A stretch of 64,000 nt of DNA from Portunus trituberculatus (GCF_017591435.1 NC_059304.1:32234740-32298739), one strand, 5' to 3'. Shown: positions 21,240 through 34,384, counted from the stretch's first letter. The notes: a model not told the origin generated them from the sequence alone. Program-made: numbers and translations.

Positions 21240-21612
21240 AGTTAAGGGCACCTTCCAAGCCAGCCTGGGAGTGGTAGACCATGGTAGTCGATGCTCGATG
21301 GAAGATGGTGTAAGGGTGGGTGCCCATGAGCCACTTTTTTGTGGTCAGTAGTCGCTACAAAAAAAAAAAACGGTCTAATAAAACACACATATATCTATGG
21401 CTGCATATACACAGGTTTTTTTGCCAACCACAAAATAGCGGCGAGTAGTGGCGGTCGGGTCCATTTTTCCGACCACACAACCATGGCCATTCAAAGTGAA
21501 CAGAGATAGAAACGATTATTTTCAATGGCAGCAAGCACACAAGCCACTTTTAGGTGCCTTCATATTGTCACCCGCGTCACACAGTCAACTATTCCTACCA
21601 TAAACGACGAGG

Positions 21613-21783
21613 GTGAAAGACACGTTAGAGTTGTTTGACTGTGAACCATTGATTGCAGAGGTAGAGAAAAAGCCAGGATTTTATGATTTCCAGCTGAAGG
21701 AATGCAGCGATAAGAATGTTAAAGAAAAATTGGGGATCCTGGACGACTGGAGTAATCTTTCGCCTGGAGAAAGAAATGAGAAG
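21613..21783 (+). pseudogene. MADF-like domain fragment (possible exon)
   Basis: The frame reads DCEPLIAEVEKKPGFYDFQL, then KECSDKNVKEKL, then DDWSNLSPGERNEK. The pattern of LI.EV.K.P..YD....K..D.N.K...W resembles the first helices of the MADF (Adf-1 type) DNA-binding domain of arthropods. No ATG starts the frame. GTAACA follows at 21784, a possible but non-consensus splice donor. The usual Trp after KEKL is missing. It may be an internal exon or a retro-fragment. Confidence 0.4.
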
Positions 21784-21888
21784 GGTAACACAATATACTT
21801 TAAAGAAAAGTATTGTTCATCAGTAAATTTTATGTCACACCTGCCTACTTGCCTGTGACTCTGTCTCTATATCTCTCTTTGTATGCTA

Positions 21889-21890
<2 letters not shown>

Positions 21891-21985
<95 letters not shown>

Positions 21986-21990
21986 TTTTT
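21891..21990 (+). repeat. (AT)n then poly-T
   Basis: An AT run at about 21891-21967 followed by a T tract to about 21991. Confidence 0.95.
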
Positions 21991-22393
21991 TATTGTCATG
22001 ATGCGACTTAGGTTAAGTTACCTACCCATTTCTTTTGCCCAGCTCCGCTCTCTTTGGACCAGTGGTGGAGTGGGCAAATAGTAATCTATACCATATTGTA
22101 CATTAACATAAGTTCCTTTATATTCATTATTAGTTGATGATAGTGTATTTCTTTGATTTATTATGTGTTGTAGATAAGGGTGTTAGTGAGTGTGTGTAGT
22201 GCTGGGGATAATATTATTATTATTATTATTTTTTTTTTAGAAATTAAGAATCATAGCCTAGTGTAGCACCAAGAAATATACAGAGAGGAAGTTGTGGTGT
22301 GGGGTTAAAGTTTGGAGTAACTTAAGATTTCCCCCATGCTCCCTCTCCACCCCCTATTTTTCCGTGCATTCTCACCTGGTTATGAACTTGTAA

Positions 22394-22537
<144 letters not shown>

Positions 22538-22553
22538 TTTTCTGCTCACCTCC

Positions 22554-22561
22554 GCCTGGGC
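22554..22561. repeat. Target duplication GCCTGGGC, left (P-like element)
   Basis: Perfect 8-bp partner of 23705-23712. The undisturbed sequence in copy 2 has a single GCCTGGGC. Confidence 0.85.
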
Positions 22562-23704
22562 CACAGTCACCATATAGACAGTCATTGCAGGCGCATAGGC
22601 GGGGCGAAGGCGGGGATATAAGGCGTGGTTAAGGCGGGGCTTAGTGTGACGTCACGCGGACACATTGCTATATTTTAATGGATAACTTACTCAAACAAGA
22701 GATCATGAGAGAAAACTGGGACTGGAAGGCCAACTATTAAAAAAGTTATCGGACCGCAACGCTAATGTTACCCCGACTCTTTCCTTTCTATCACATTTTT
22801 TCTTTTTTCTTAATTTCTTTCCCGGTGTCCCAGCCTGTTTTTCTCCGTCCAAAATGCCCTCCCCCCCTCCCCGAGGGAATCATGACCCAAGATATAATTA
22901 CATCCCCTTTGAAAAATTTTGTCCCAAGATAATATTACCCCTCTGGGCAAAGATTCGCCCACCCGGACCCCTCCTCTTATAGTACTATAGCTACTATATA
23001 TTACTATACTTATACTATATATTATAGTATATTATAGCAATGTATGTTATACGTAGATGTGTTTGGTAAATACTGTCATATAAATTCAACACTAGTACTT
23101 CACAAGTACTAGTAAATTAACTAAATTACTAGACTACACAAACTAATATGACTATGTAGAAAAAAAAATCCTATCATTTTGTTAAACTTCTCTTTGATTA
23201 AGTGCTTCTGTAAAATATTAATTTCGATGTTTGGAGAGAAAAATATCCTCCTACATAGGTATGTAATTCCCTCGGGGGAAAAAAAACCCAGGCTGTTATT
23301 CTTGGGGGGAAACCAATCCTAGGTTGTTTCCCGGGAGGAATAATTTCAGGTAGGGAGTAAAAATTTCCTGCTAAATTGGGCTGAAAATTCAAGGCAAATT
23401 CAAATTTCCTTTCTTTTATAATCCGTCTTGCATCCTCGCATAGCACAACGAAATGACATGATAAATATTGAAGAAACAAATGTCCACACTTGCCAAAAAT
23501 GCCAAAGTAAGGATATTGACCACTGGAAGCAATCAGATTGTGGCTGGAAGAACACACATTCGCACGCGTTGCCGGCGGGCATTACACTGACTGCAGAGTG
23601 TGTCCGGGTGACATCACTCCACTGGGCGGAGACTGGCCCGCCCCGGCGCGGAAAAATACGAATTTGAAAAGCGAAATGCAATGACTGTCTATATAGTGAC
23701 TGTG
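22562..23704 (-). mobile_element. P-like TIR transposon remnant, 1143 bp
   Basis: Inverted ends CACAGTCACCATATAGACAG at 22562 and its near-perfect complement ending at 23704 continue to TCATTGCA (about 28 bp, one mismatch). Perfect 8-bp duplications GCCTGGGC lie at 22554-22561 and 23705-23712, inside LINE sequence that is uninterrupted in copy 2 (43420-43459). An N-terminal THAP-like start is read on the minus strand at 23400-23459. An 8-bp duplication plus a THAP start points to the P superfamily. The rest of a transposase is missing. hAT is the alternative. Confidence 0.7.
23400..23459 (-). pseudogene. THAP-like N-terminus, truncated
   Basis: From ATG 23459 the minus strand reads MSFRCAMRGCKTDYKRKEI and stops. 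The Met-x-x-x-Cys-x4-Cys spacing followed by basic residues resembles the start of a THAP zinc finger, the DNA-binding domain of P-element transposases. Only 19 codons remain, so this is suggestive only. Confidence 0.35.
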
Positions 23705-23712
23705 GCCTGGGC
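23705..23712. repeat. Target duplication GCCTGGGC, right (P-like element)
   Basis: Perfect partner of 22554-22561. Confidence 0.85.
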
Positions 23713-24043
23713 CACATCATACTCCCCACTTGCAGCGCCTACGTCTGTCTCGTGACCCCTTCTGCCCTTGTTGTAGGACTACCCCTGACGCCACAGAACA
23801 TTTCCTGCTTCAATGCCCACGCTTCCTCTCTCAACATATTGCACTACACTCCCGACTCTCCGCCCTGGCCATCATCATAACACTGGACATGCCCACTCAC
23901 TCCCCTTGTGGCCTCAGGCGTCCACCCCTCCTGGCAACCTACTGTCCTTCGCCTTACTTGTTCCTTCTTGAGGAAGACCGGCCAGCTACCATGCCTGTGA
24001 TACCAGCACAGGACTACCCCAGGGCTCATAAGGATCCATAGAT
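23705..24043 (+). pseudogene. LINE C-terminal tail, plus arm of palindrome 1
   Basis: The reading LQRLRLSRDPFCPCCRTTPD, then ATEHFLLQCPRFLSQH, matches the Cys/His segment (CX2C...HxLLxCP) that follows RNase H in I- and Jockey-type LINEs. It ends in a frame with several changes near 24000. Its inverted twin follows directly. Confidence 0.7.
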
Positions 24044-24059
24044 CTTCGTGGCCTCTTTT

Positions 24060-24450
24060 GAATCCTTATGAGCCCTGGGGTAGTCCTGTGTGGTAGCTGG
24101 CCAGTCTTTCTCAAGATGGGACAAGTAAGGCGAAGAACAGCAGGTTGCCAGGAGAGGTGGATGCCTGAGGCCGCCAGGAGGGTGGGCAGGTCGAGTGCTG
24201 TGATGGCCAGGGCGGAAAGCCGGGAGCGTAGTGCAGTATGTTGTGAGTGGAAGTGTGGACATTGAAGCAGGAAATGTTCCATGGCCTCAGGGGTAGTCCT
24301 ACACCAACAACAGAAGGGGTCAGGAGACTGACGTAGGCAGTGCATGTGAGCACTGAGCGTGGTGTGGCCCAGGTGGAGGCGGGCGATGGCTGATGTGCCT
24401 TGCGTTCCTTACCGTGACTGACTGACAGTTTGAATCTTATAACGGCACTC
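24060..24450 (-). pseudogene. LINE C-terminal tail, minus arm of palindrome 1
   Basis: The minus reading MHCLRQSPDPFCCWCRTTPE, then AMEHFLLQCPHFHSQH, is the same segment as the plus arm with scattered substitutions. The arms are separated by only about 30 bp. The upstream part (24330-24450) includes the GH-containing RNase H end. Confidence 0.7.
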
Positions 24451-25282
24451 ATTCTCCCCCGCTGATGGACCCCCCATCCCTCACTCCCTTACTACCTGCA
24501 ACCGCGCGCCATCTGCTAGAAGCTAAGCTCTCTAATCAATTCCTCCAGCCCGCTCATTGATCCCGTATATCCTTATAGAATCCTTGTGTAGCATCCACGT
24601 GGTCATGAGGCACCAGACTTGCTGGCGCGTCTCAGAGGAAGAGAGAATAGCCCGCTCGTGAATTAAAAGCCTTAATTTCACTCGTTATATGATCAGAATT
24701 GTTAACGAACTTTTCACTCTAGAAGTAGAGGGAGAACTTAACTGTTTAGGAAAGTGTCTTCCAGTAATGTCCTCTCCTTAGCAATGGCAATCAAAATTCT
24801 ACCGACTAGTCCTATCTTGGCGACTGACTGAAGGCGTGAGCGTGGGAAGGAGCTGTGAGTGAGATACTCACCAGTCCCTCGCTGTCTACCCTCGAGCAGG
24901 TTCGTGTATCTCCCCCGCTTTCGTAAAAATCTAACGTAACTTTGATAATTATGAAATAGTGTTTATAGTCATATCATTTAATTGCTTACTGGTATCTCCC
25001 TGTCTTCCCAGTGAGCAGCAGCAGATAGAGACGACTATCTCTCTCTCTCTCTCTCCCAGTGTGTACACGTGTGTGTGGTATATTTTTGATAGGATATTAT
25101 GTAGGAATAGAGGAAAATGAGATTATTAATTGGGCGGCAGTGTAGGGTGAAGCGAAGGTGTGGGATCGTCACCTACCATTGTACGTCCTCCCTCAATTTC
25201 TTCTCATGGTGTAGCTAGGCCCAAAGTTAAGTGTGTTTGATCGAGGAAGTGACCAGGTGGTACACTTCTCTGTTAATGATAC

Positions 25283-25300
25283 ATGGCGGCCTCAAGACGA
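25283..25300 (+). CDS. Candidate short first coding exon
   Basis: ACATGGCGG gives a good initiation context. ATG GCG GCC TCA AGA CGA (MAASRR) is followed directly by GTAAGT at 25301-25306, a consensus splice donor. No downstream exon in this window fits. It may be chance. Confidence 0.2.
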
Positions 25301-25659
25301 GTAAGTGTTTCAGTGTTTCTTTCCGTGAGCTGAAAAGCCGCATGTGTCGCCGACTCTCAAGTGCGAGGCTGTTCGAAATAATTATGTGTAATTTCTTTTT
25401 TTCTGCATTGTATTTTGTAGTGAGTGAGTGTATCCTCTCTCCGGTGAACTGGACTGTAAGCAAACAAACGTGATAGTGGGGAGAGAAATTCATTTAATAT
25501 CATTCTATCAATTTATGGTAAAATTTTGTGAATTTTGCAATGTAAAGTCAAAATTAAATTAAAAACCATTGCCTTAATAACGGCAGTTTCGCTACCTTTT
25601 CTGTCAAAATAAATCTAAAGATCTCTCATAATCTTTCTTTTATTCCTCGTAATCAGTAA

Positions 25660-25660
<1 letters not shown>

Positions 25661-25731
<71 letters not shown>
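25661..25731 (+). repeat. (AT)n microsatellite
   Basis: An AT run of about 70 bp. Confidence 0.95.
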
Positions 25732-25733
<2 letters not shown>

Positions 25734-26520
25734 CAAGGGACGAAATTCTTTATACTTGTAGTATTAAGTATGCTTTGCCGGGCGATACGTTTTCCGCCCG
25801 AGGAGCCGGCAGCCTTTAAAATAATGGGCGCGCCTGACCTCGCTCTCTCGCTCGCTCGTTTCCAGGGATCAACGTGGGTCACCAGAGGACGTCTGTCTCC
25901 TCCAGCTGGGAAGGCCACGTGGACCACTGGAGTGCACGTGGAGTGAATAGTGGCTAAGGTATAAGCCACCGAGGAATGTGATTTTGTATTATTGCTAACA
26001 ATAGGATGTTTTAGGCTATTTTGTGCAATAATTTCGCTCCTGCAAATAAAGGTTATATATGTGTTTGTCCATTCTTGCAATTGTATTAGTATTTTCAGGG
26101 TTTTAGGATCTTATTGCTGTATGTCAACATTCTTTCCAGCCGTATCTTTTCCATAATGTGTGCCTACGATTACCAGCCGTATTGGTTATAGTTTTCTTTG
26201 TTCTTTTTTTTTTTTTTCTTTGCACGTGGTCGGTAATATCGAGGACTACGTGGGCATGCAGAGTTGCGTGAGTGTTCTCCATGCTTTTTTTTTTTTTGTG
26301 TGTGTGTGTGATATTTTTTTCACTTTTCTCTGTAGGTTGTAAAATAGTAAGTTGTGCCTATATTAAATCAATTATAAGTTAGGTTAATGAGTGTTTCCGT
26401 TGCCTTTTCTTAATTTCATTTTATTTAAACTTTATTTTCTGTGTAGTTCTCTGAACCTGGAATAAATTAGAGTTAAGGTGAATGAACCTGTCAAAAAGTA
26501 GGGAACGTGACAATATAACT

Positions 26521-26705
<185 letters not shown>

Positions 26706-27645
26706 ATATATGTGTATGTGTTTGTGTATGTGCGTTTCTTCTATGCGTGTATGCGTTAACGTGTGTGTATATATGTAAATGTGCATGTGCGTAGCCTGTG
26801 TGTGTGTGTGTGTTTACCTAGTTGTAGTTTTACAGGGCCTTGGCTTTACGCTCGCGTGGTTCCTTCTCCATATCTACACTTATCCAATTTTTCTTTAAAA
26901 CTATGCACACTCGTTCCTGACACCACTTCCTCACTCAAACTGTTCCAAGTCTCAACACATCTTTGCAGGAAAGTATATTTTTTAACATCTCTCAGATATC
27001 TTCCCTTCCTCAGTTTTTTACTATGCGATCTTGTGCTTCGAATGTCATATTATTCTCTCAGGATCAGTTTCTCATTATCCACTTGATCCATTCCGTTAAT
27101 CAATTTATAAACTTGTATCAGATACCCTCTCCCTTCTCTGTTCCAGGGTTGGTAGATCCATAGCCTTTAGTCTCCTCATATGTTATCCCTTCAAATTCTG
27201 GAACCATTCTTATAGCTATTTTTTGTAGTCTCCAACTTCCTTATCTGTTTCTTTTTTATTGGGGGTCCACACAATTCCTGCATATTTTAATCTGGGTCTT
27301 ATTATAGTACTTATCAATTTCTTCACCATTTCTTTGTCCATGTAGTGAAATGCTAATCCAATATTCCTTAGCAAATTATATGTCTCTCTGAAAATTCTAT
27401 CAATATGGCCTACCGGTTGATTGTTTTCTTCCATCGTCACTCCCACGTCCTTTTACTTTTTTACTTTCTCTAGTTCTACTTCATCTCCCATCTTATAGAT
27501 TCCCACTGGTCGTCTTTCACTCTTTTCCATTTCCATGATATGGCTTTTGTCCAGATTGAATTCCATCTCCCACTTTTTACTTCATTTCCAGATCTTATTT
27601 ATGTCTTCCTGCAGTATTACACAATCCTCTTTTTGCTTTATAACT

Positions 27646-27753
27646 GCACAGTTTCGCATCGTCCGCAAACAGATTTATGTAGCACAGTTTCGCATCGTCC
27701 GCAAACAGATTTATGTAGCACAGTTTCGCATCGTCCGCAAACAGATTTATGTA
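27646..27753 (-). repeat. Triplicated RT active-site segment (3 x 36 bp)
   Basis: Three perfect 36-bp units (27646-27681, 27682-27717, 27718-27753) each encode, on the minus strand, YINLFADDAKLC. FADD is the metal-binding active site of LINE-B RT, so the frame is kept but the active site is repeated three times. Confidence 0.95.
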
Positions 27754-27777
27754 GCTGTTCACTCCCTTTGGCATGTC

Positions 27778-27779
<2 letters not shown>

Positions 27780-27857
<78 letters not shown>
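27780..27857. repeat. (AT)n expansion inside the RT reading frame
   Basis: About 78 bp of AT lies exactly where the coding strand has the LIYIND motif. The run is read as alternating Tyr-Ile and stays in frame into NDMPKG. Confidence 0.9.
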
Positions 27858-27861
<4 letters not shown>

Positions 27862-27961
27862 AAAAGTATTGGCGCCAATATTGATCCCTGTGGCACTCCG
27901 CTTTCTACTGCTCTCCACTTGGACTTCATATCTTTAACTACCGGCCTTATTTTTCTCCCCC

Positions 27962-28160
27962 TCAAATGATTTTCCATCCATCTCAATGTGCTTCCTTTTA
28001 AACAACCCTTCTCCTCTAACTTCCACAGTAATCTTGCATGTGGCACTTTATCAAATGCCTTTGATAAAGTGCCACATGCAAGATTACTGTGGAAGCAAGA
28101 GGAGAAGGGTGGGTTAAAAGGAAGCACATTGAGATGGATGGAAAATTATTTGAGGGGAAG
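27962..28160. repeat. Near-perfect palindrome of LINE-B sequence
   Basis: The two arms of about 97 bp meet near 28059 at TGGCACTTTATCAAATGCC with almost no loop. The left arm is minus-strand LINE-B; the right arm is the same LINE-B segment in plus orientation (ENYLRGREIGTVVKG), which then runs into LINE-A at about 28186. Confidence 0.85.
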
Positions 28161-28185
28161 AGAAATAGGGACGGTAGTTAAAGGA

Positions 28186-30813
<2,628 letters not shown>

Positions 30814-30919
30814 TGTCTTATAGATGATGTTAAAGGCATGGGCAACTTCAGCATTATTAAATTTTTGCTCTGTCTTTTCTACGTGCCTAATTGTTTCTCT
30901 TGAACAGTAAGTTTGTAGA

Positions 30920-30952
30920 GACGTTTCGCTCCTCTTCAGGGAACATCTTCAG
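30920..30952 (-). ncRNA. Hammerhead-like ribozyme motif, left terminal repeat
   Basis: On the minus strand CTGAAGA is followed by a hairpin GTTCC...GGAGC and GAAAC-GTC. CUGANGA and GAAA are the hammerhead core boxes, and Penelope-like elements are known to carry hammerheads in their terminal repeats. An extra U lies between the core and helix II, and helix III is not evident, so activity is uncertain. Confidence 0.45.
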
Positions 30953-30997
30953 GCAGACTGTGTCATGTATGGCTAGTGCGGCTTATATATCCTGTGA

Positions 30998-31834
30998 GTG
31001 GATCAGCTAGAAGGTAGCCGTGAAACTATCAACGAATTACAAGCAGCATTAATAACAGAAGCTACTAAACAAAGATCATACACAAGCAGTATTATGAAAA
31101 AAGCACACTTCCAAGCAGCCAAGGAACTTAACTCAAAAGATGACATCATTGTAAAGAAAGCTGATATAACAGCTGATTACATCCTGATTAAGAAAGAAGA
31201 ATATCTATAAAAGATAAATAACATCCTCTCCGACACTTCCAAGTTTTCCAGGATCTAGTGCAACCCTACAGATGAAATCAAGAAGAAAATCAACACTACC
31301 GTTAAACTCATCAACATGGCCTCAAAAAACATAAAATTTCCTACACTTACTGGGGAGTTCCCACCAGGATACTCATACGGAACTGTCAAGACCCACAAGC
31401 AAGGAAACCCTCTTCGCTCTATCATCTCCCAAATACCTACCACTGCATACAACATCTCCAAAAAACTCAACGGGATCCTGACGCCCTACGTCCCCACCAA
31501 CGACCACATCATCACCTCACTGGATGTAGAAATCCTCTTCTCCAAGGTACCCGTTGACAAGATCACAGAATACATCCTTGACCGAATATACAGAAACAAG
31601 AACACCCCAGACCCTGAAAACCACCTTAGAACACTCCTCGAACTCTGCACTAAAGAAGCCCCCTACACCTGCCCCCACAGCAATATGTATCGCCAGATAG
31701 ATGGAGTCGCCATGGGAAGCCCTCTTGGAGTGCTTTTCGCCAGCTTTTATATGATCACAATAGAAGAATATGCTTTGAAAACAACAAACCGCACATCTAT
31801 GGACACTACGTGGACAACATTTTCGTCTACATAA
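30998..31834 (+). pseudogene. Penelope-like RT, frameshifted, active site altered
   Basis: An N-terminal part (30998-31210) reads ELNSKDDIIVKKADITADYI. After a stop the RT reads GYSYGTVKTHKQGNPLRSII, then TSLDVEILFSKVPVD (first catalytic Asp), then YRQIDGVAMGSPLGVLFA. A +1 shift near 31780 places HIYGHYVDNIFVYIKD in another frame. The YVDD box reads YVDN because codon 31816-31818 is AAC, so the second catalytic Asp is lost. Confidence 0.8.
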
Positions 31835-32640
31835 AAGACCAACGTGAACTCTAACAACTCAAACAACGCCTAATTGAAGCCTCCGTTCTCACCTTTACCC
31901 ACGAAGCTGCAGTTAACACGACCTCACTACTGCTACCAACGCAGGATTTACTACTACAGTCTATGCTAAACCCAGCAACCAAGGATCCTGCCTCAACTGT
32001 AGAAGTGAATGCCCCCAATGCTACCTCAACTCCATCATCAATGCTTACATCAGACGTGCCCTTACACATTGCTCATCGTGGAACAACACTTACCAAGAAT
32101 TGTAATGTATTACACAAGTACTTATTAATAACGGATACGGAAACACACAAGTCAACAACGCCATCAAGAATGCTATAAATAAATGGTACAAGAAAGAAGA
32201 CCCAGAGAAGAAGGACAAGCTACTACTCTACTACAAAAACATCATGTCCACAGAATACAAGACGGATGAACTCATTATACAACACCACGTCAAGCATACA
32301 AACGAAGAACACACAATTTCACTCATCATATACTACAACACCAAGAAAACATCACAGCTACTGATAAAGAACAAAACAACTAGGAAGGAACCCCCCCTAC
32401 AAGAAGATCTTATCTACAAACACACCTGCAGAATTGCGAACTGTGGACCTCAAACTTATATTGGGATGACACGGAACAACCTTGTTGAGGAGACTCACCT
32501 GCCACCTACAGAATGGAATGATAAAAAAAACACGACACCGCGGCACATACAACCACTCCTACAAGGAAACTCCTAGAAGAAAATGCGACCGTGAGAGAGA
32601 TCCACGCCGCCTATTGTTCCTGGAATCATTATACATAGCA
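31835..32640 (+). pseudogene. Penelope-like RT thumb and GIY-YIG endonuclease, broken
   Basis: The reading continues in several frames through AINKWYKKEDPEKKDKLLLY and ISLIIYYNTKKTSQLLIKNK, to the endonuclease start EDLIYKHTCRIANCGPQTYI and GMTRNNL at about 32405-32485. The pattern vY..tC..aNCg..tYIGmT is the GIY-YIG signature with its Cys pair, typical of Penelope-like elements. A frameshift near 32480 moves the remainder (the RRL..HLQ.G.I..H....H part) to another frame. Confidence 0.75.
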
Positions 32641-32894
32641 CAAAGAAAACCAGTTATGAACCTACAAACAAAAGATCTACAGATATTGCCTACACAAAAA
32701 AAGAAAACCAACACGAATTGTAACCGCAGCGAGCCCACCACCCACAACACAGAACCAACCAATCACATCGCTGTCTTCACTTTACCAGACAACGCAGTGA
32801 ACAAACTAATCTGTTGTGCCAAATCACAGCTACCTTCTACGTGATCCACCCACAGGATATATAAGCCGCACTAGCCATACATGACACATTCTGC

Positions 32895-32926
32895 CTGAAG
32901 ATGTTCCCTGAAAGGAACGAAATGTC
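32895..32926 (+). ncRNA. Hammerhead-like ribozyme motif, right terminal repeat
   Basis: CTGAAGA at 32895-32901, hairpin GTTCC...GGAAC, then GAAA at 32919-32922 and TGTC. Relative to the left copy one stem pair changes from U-G to U-A, so pairing is kept. Confidence 0.45.
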
Positions 32927-33074
32927 GCTACAATCTCTACTTTTCGACAGCTCATCGGGGGTCGTACTGTTCAAGGGAAACAATTAATTAGACAAATAGA
33001 AAAGACACAGCAAAAACTTAATAAAGCTGAAGTTGCTCATGCCTTTAACATCGTTTGTAAGACTGGCTACACTA

Positions 33075-33075
<1 letters not shown>

Positions 33076-33154
<79 letters not shown>
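33076..33154 (+). repeat. (AT)n microsatellite
   Basis: An AT run between the right Penelope-like end and gypsy-3. Confidence 0.95.
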
Positions 33155-33157
<3 letters not shown>

Positions 33158-33610
33158 AGTGGATCTGCTGATAAGAGGGCCTCTTAGTGAGGACTTCCTA
33201 AAGGATGCATTTAGCTTTGTTCAATGGCTAAAGGAACAGCTGGCCGAAGTACACCATCAAATCTATGTTGCCTTGAAATTCTCCGAAGAGGCCATGAAGC
33301 GTACATACGATGTGAGGGCAAGTCACATGAACTTCAAAGAAGGAAGTCAGAAGGGAAGCTTGCCAAAGTTACAGAGCTCCTGGGAGGGACCTTATACGAT
33401 GGCTGAACACCTCTTAGACGTGACTTATAAAGTTAGGGACAGGTGGGAAAGCCAAGCACAAGATTGTCCATGTTAATTGTCTGTGGAAGTATCACAGTCC
33501 AGGAAACTCCACCTGGTATTACCATGTCAGACTGGAAGCTGAGGAGGATGCACAGAAGCTGGGCCACGACAGACGAAGACGATAGTGAAACCGGTGGCTA
33601 AGACGTCTCT
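33155..33610 (+). pseudogene. gypsy-3 integrase C-terminus, truncated
   Basis: PVDLLIRGPLSEDFLKDAFS, then FVQWLKEQLAEVHHQIYVAL and MKRTYDVRASHMNFKEGSQK, then LQSSWEGPYTMAEHLLDVTY. The last matches the GP(Y/F)-type module (WEGPYTM) of Ty3/gypsy integrases. A frameshift near 33345 removes the usual W(L/V)YNP segment, and another near 33440 separates the end (NCLWKYHSP in another frame). Confidence 0.75.
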
Positions 33611-33827
33611 GCGGAGGATGACATGGGAGGCAATCCTCCAACACCGACTGTTGTCGTCGAACCACAAATGGAAGCAGACGACTACCAGGGGCAACAAGTA
33701 GTAGATATAACGAGGCCAGAAGACAGAGTAGGTGCAGACAACCATGGAAATTCTAAGATTATTAAGTTTTATGTTTTTACATCGTTTTTTAGGTGTGTTT
33801 GAGGGACACACTTCAAAGGGGGGATAG

Positions 33828-34240
33828 TGTTGTGCTGGGAATGGTCTAGAAATAGCTCAGAATATCTCATGCAAGTATTGCATCACCCGTTCAGGAACAG
33901 GGCTAGGCCTGGCTCCTATGGCTGGTGGGCAGAGCCTGGGCTAACATTGCTTCAGCACCAGTCAGTCGGAAGAGTTAGGGAAAAGAAGAGTAGTAACAGC
34001 AGAGACGGAGAGAAGCCTAGTGTTGGACTTGCTGCTGTTGTATCTGGTTCACTTGCACAAAAATTCAACTTTACAAGTTCTGCTTACCCTATCCTTTTCC
34101 ATGGATTGTTACCAGTCTCATGACGACGACACTGCATTACACGAAACCCCTGTGAGGAAAATATATACGTGCCCAGTGTCAGGAGTGCTGGTGTCAGGAG
34201 TGGGATTTTCTTCACTATAGAGACATCGTCATACAACCAA
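33828..34240 (+). repeat. gypsy-3 3' LTR (end approximate)
   Basis: Begins TGTTGTGCTGGGAATGG directly after the polypurine tract. No 5' partner is available to fix the end. Confidence 0.5.
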
Positions 34241-34384
34241 GAATGGAGACATTTTGCCAAAACTTATAGAAATGAGATTATAGTTACAAAAACTAAAAAG
34301 AAAAATAAGAAAGAACAGAGCAAGAACTAAAGAAACAATAAGAGAGAACACAGCAAGAATTAAGAATTCCAGAAACAAGAGAGA

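Larger units (their letters stand above)
24593..26520. other. Mostly unique sequence with possible promoter or first exon
   Basis: No recognised gene. There are CT runs near 25040, an AT run at 25661-25731, and a candidate first coding exon at 25283-25300. 25740-25960 is GC-richer (CTCGCTCGCTCG, GGCCACGTGG) and could be a promoter or untranslated exon. I cannot connect these pieces. Confidence 0.35.
26825..28058 (-). mobile_element. LINE-B (Jockey/CR1-like) RT palm to C-terminus, broken
   Basis: Reading minus from 28058: SKAFDKVPHARLLWKLEEKG, then GVPQGSILAPILFLIYI, then (after an AT run) NDMPKGVNSYINLFADDAKL, then GVTMEENNQPVGHIDRIFRE and KKLISTIIRPRLKYAGIVW, then MDLPTLEQRREGDLIQVYKL and VETWNSLSEEVVSGTS. 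That is the order of a non-LTR retrotransposon RT. Stops and frameshifts lie near 27470 and 27200. The FADD active-site segment is present three times in tandem. The 5' end is cut at 28058 by a palindrome. Confidence 0.85.
33155..34240 (+). mobile_element. Ty3/gypsy element gypsy-3, 3' end only
   Basis: The integrase C-terminal part, a polypurine tract (AAAGGGGGGATAG, 33815-33827) and the start of a 3' LTR (TGTTGTGCTGGGAATGG, 33828) are present. Everything upstream is missing at the AT run. The LTR end is not resolved; a TG...CA reading could end near 34141, but similar composition continues to about 34240. Confidence 0.75.
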
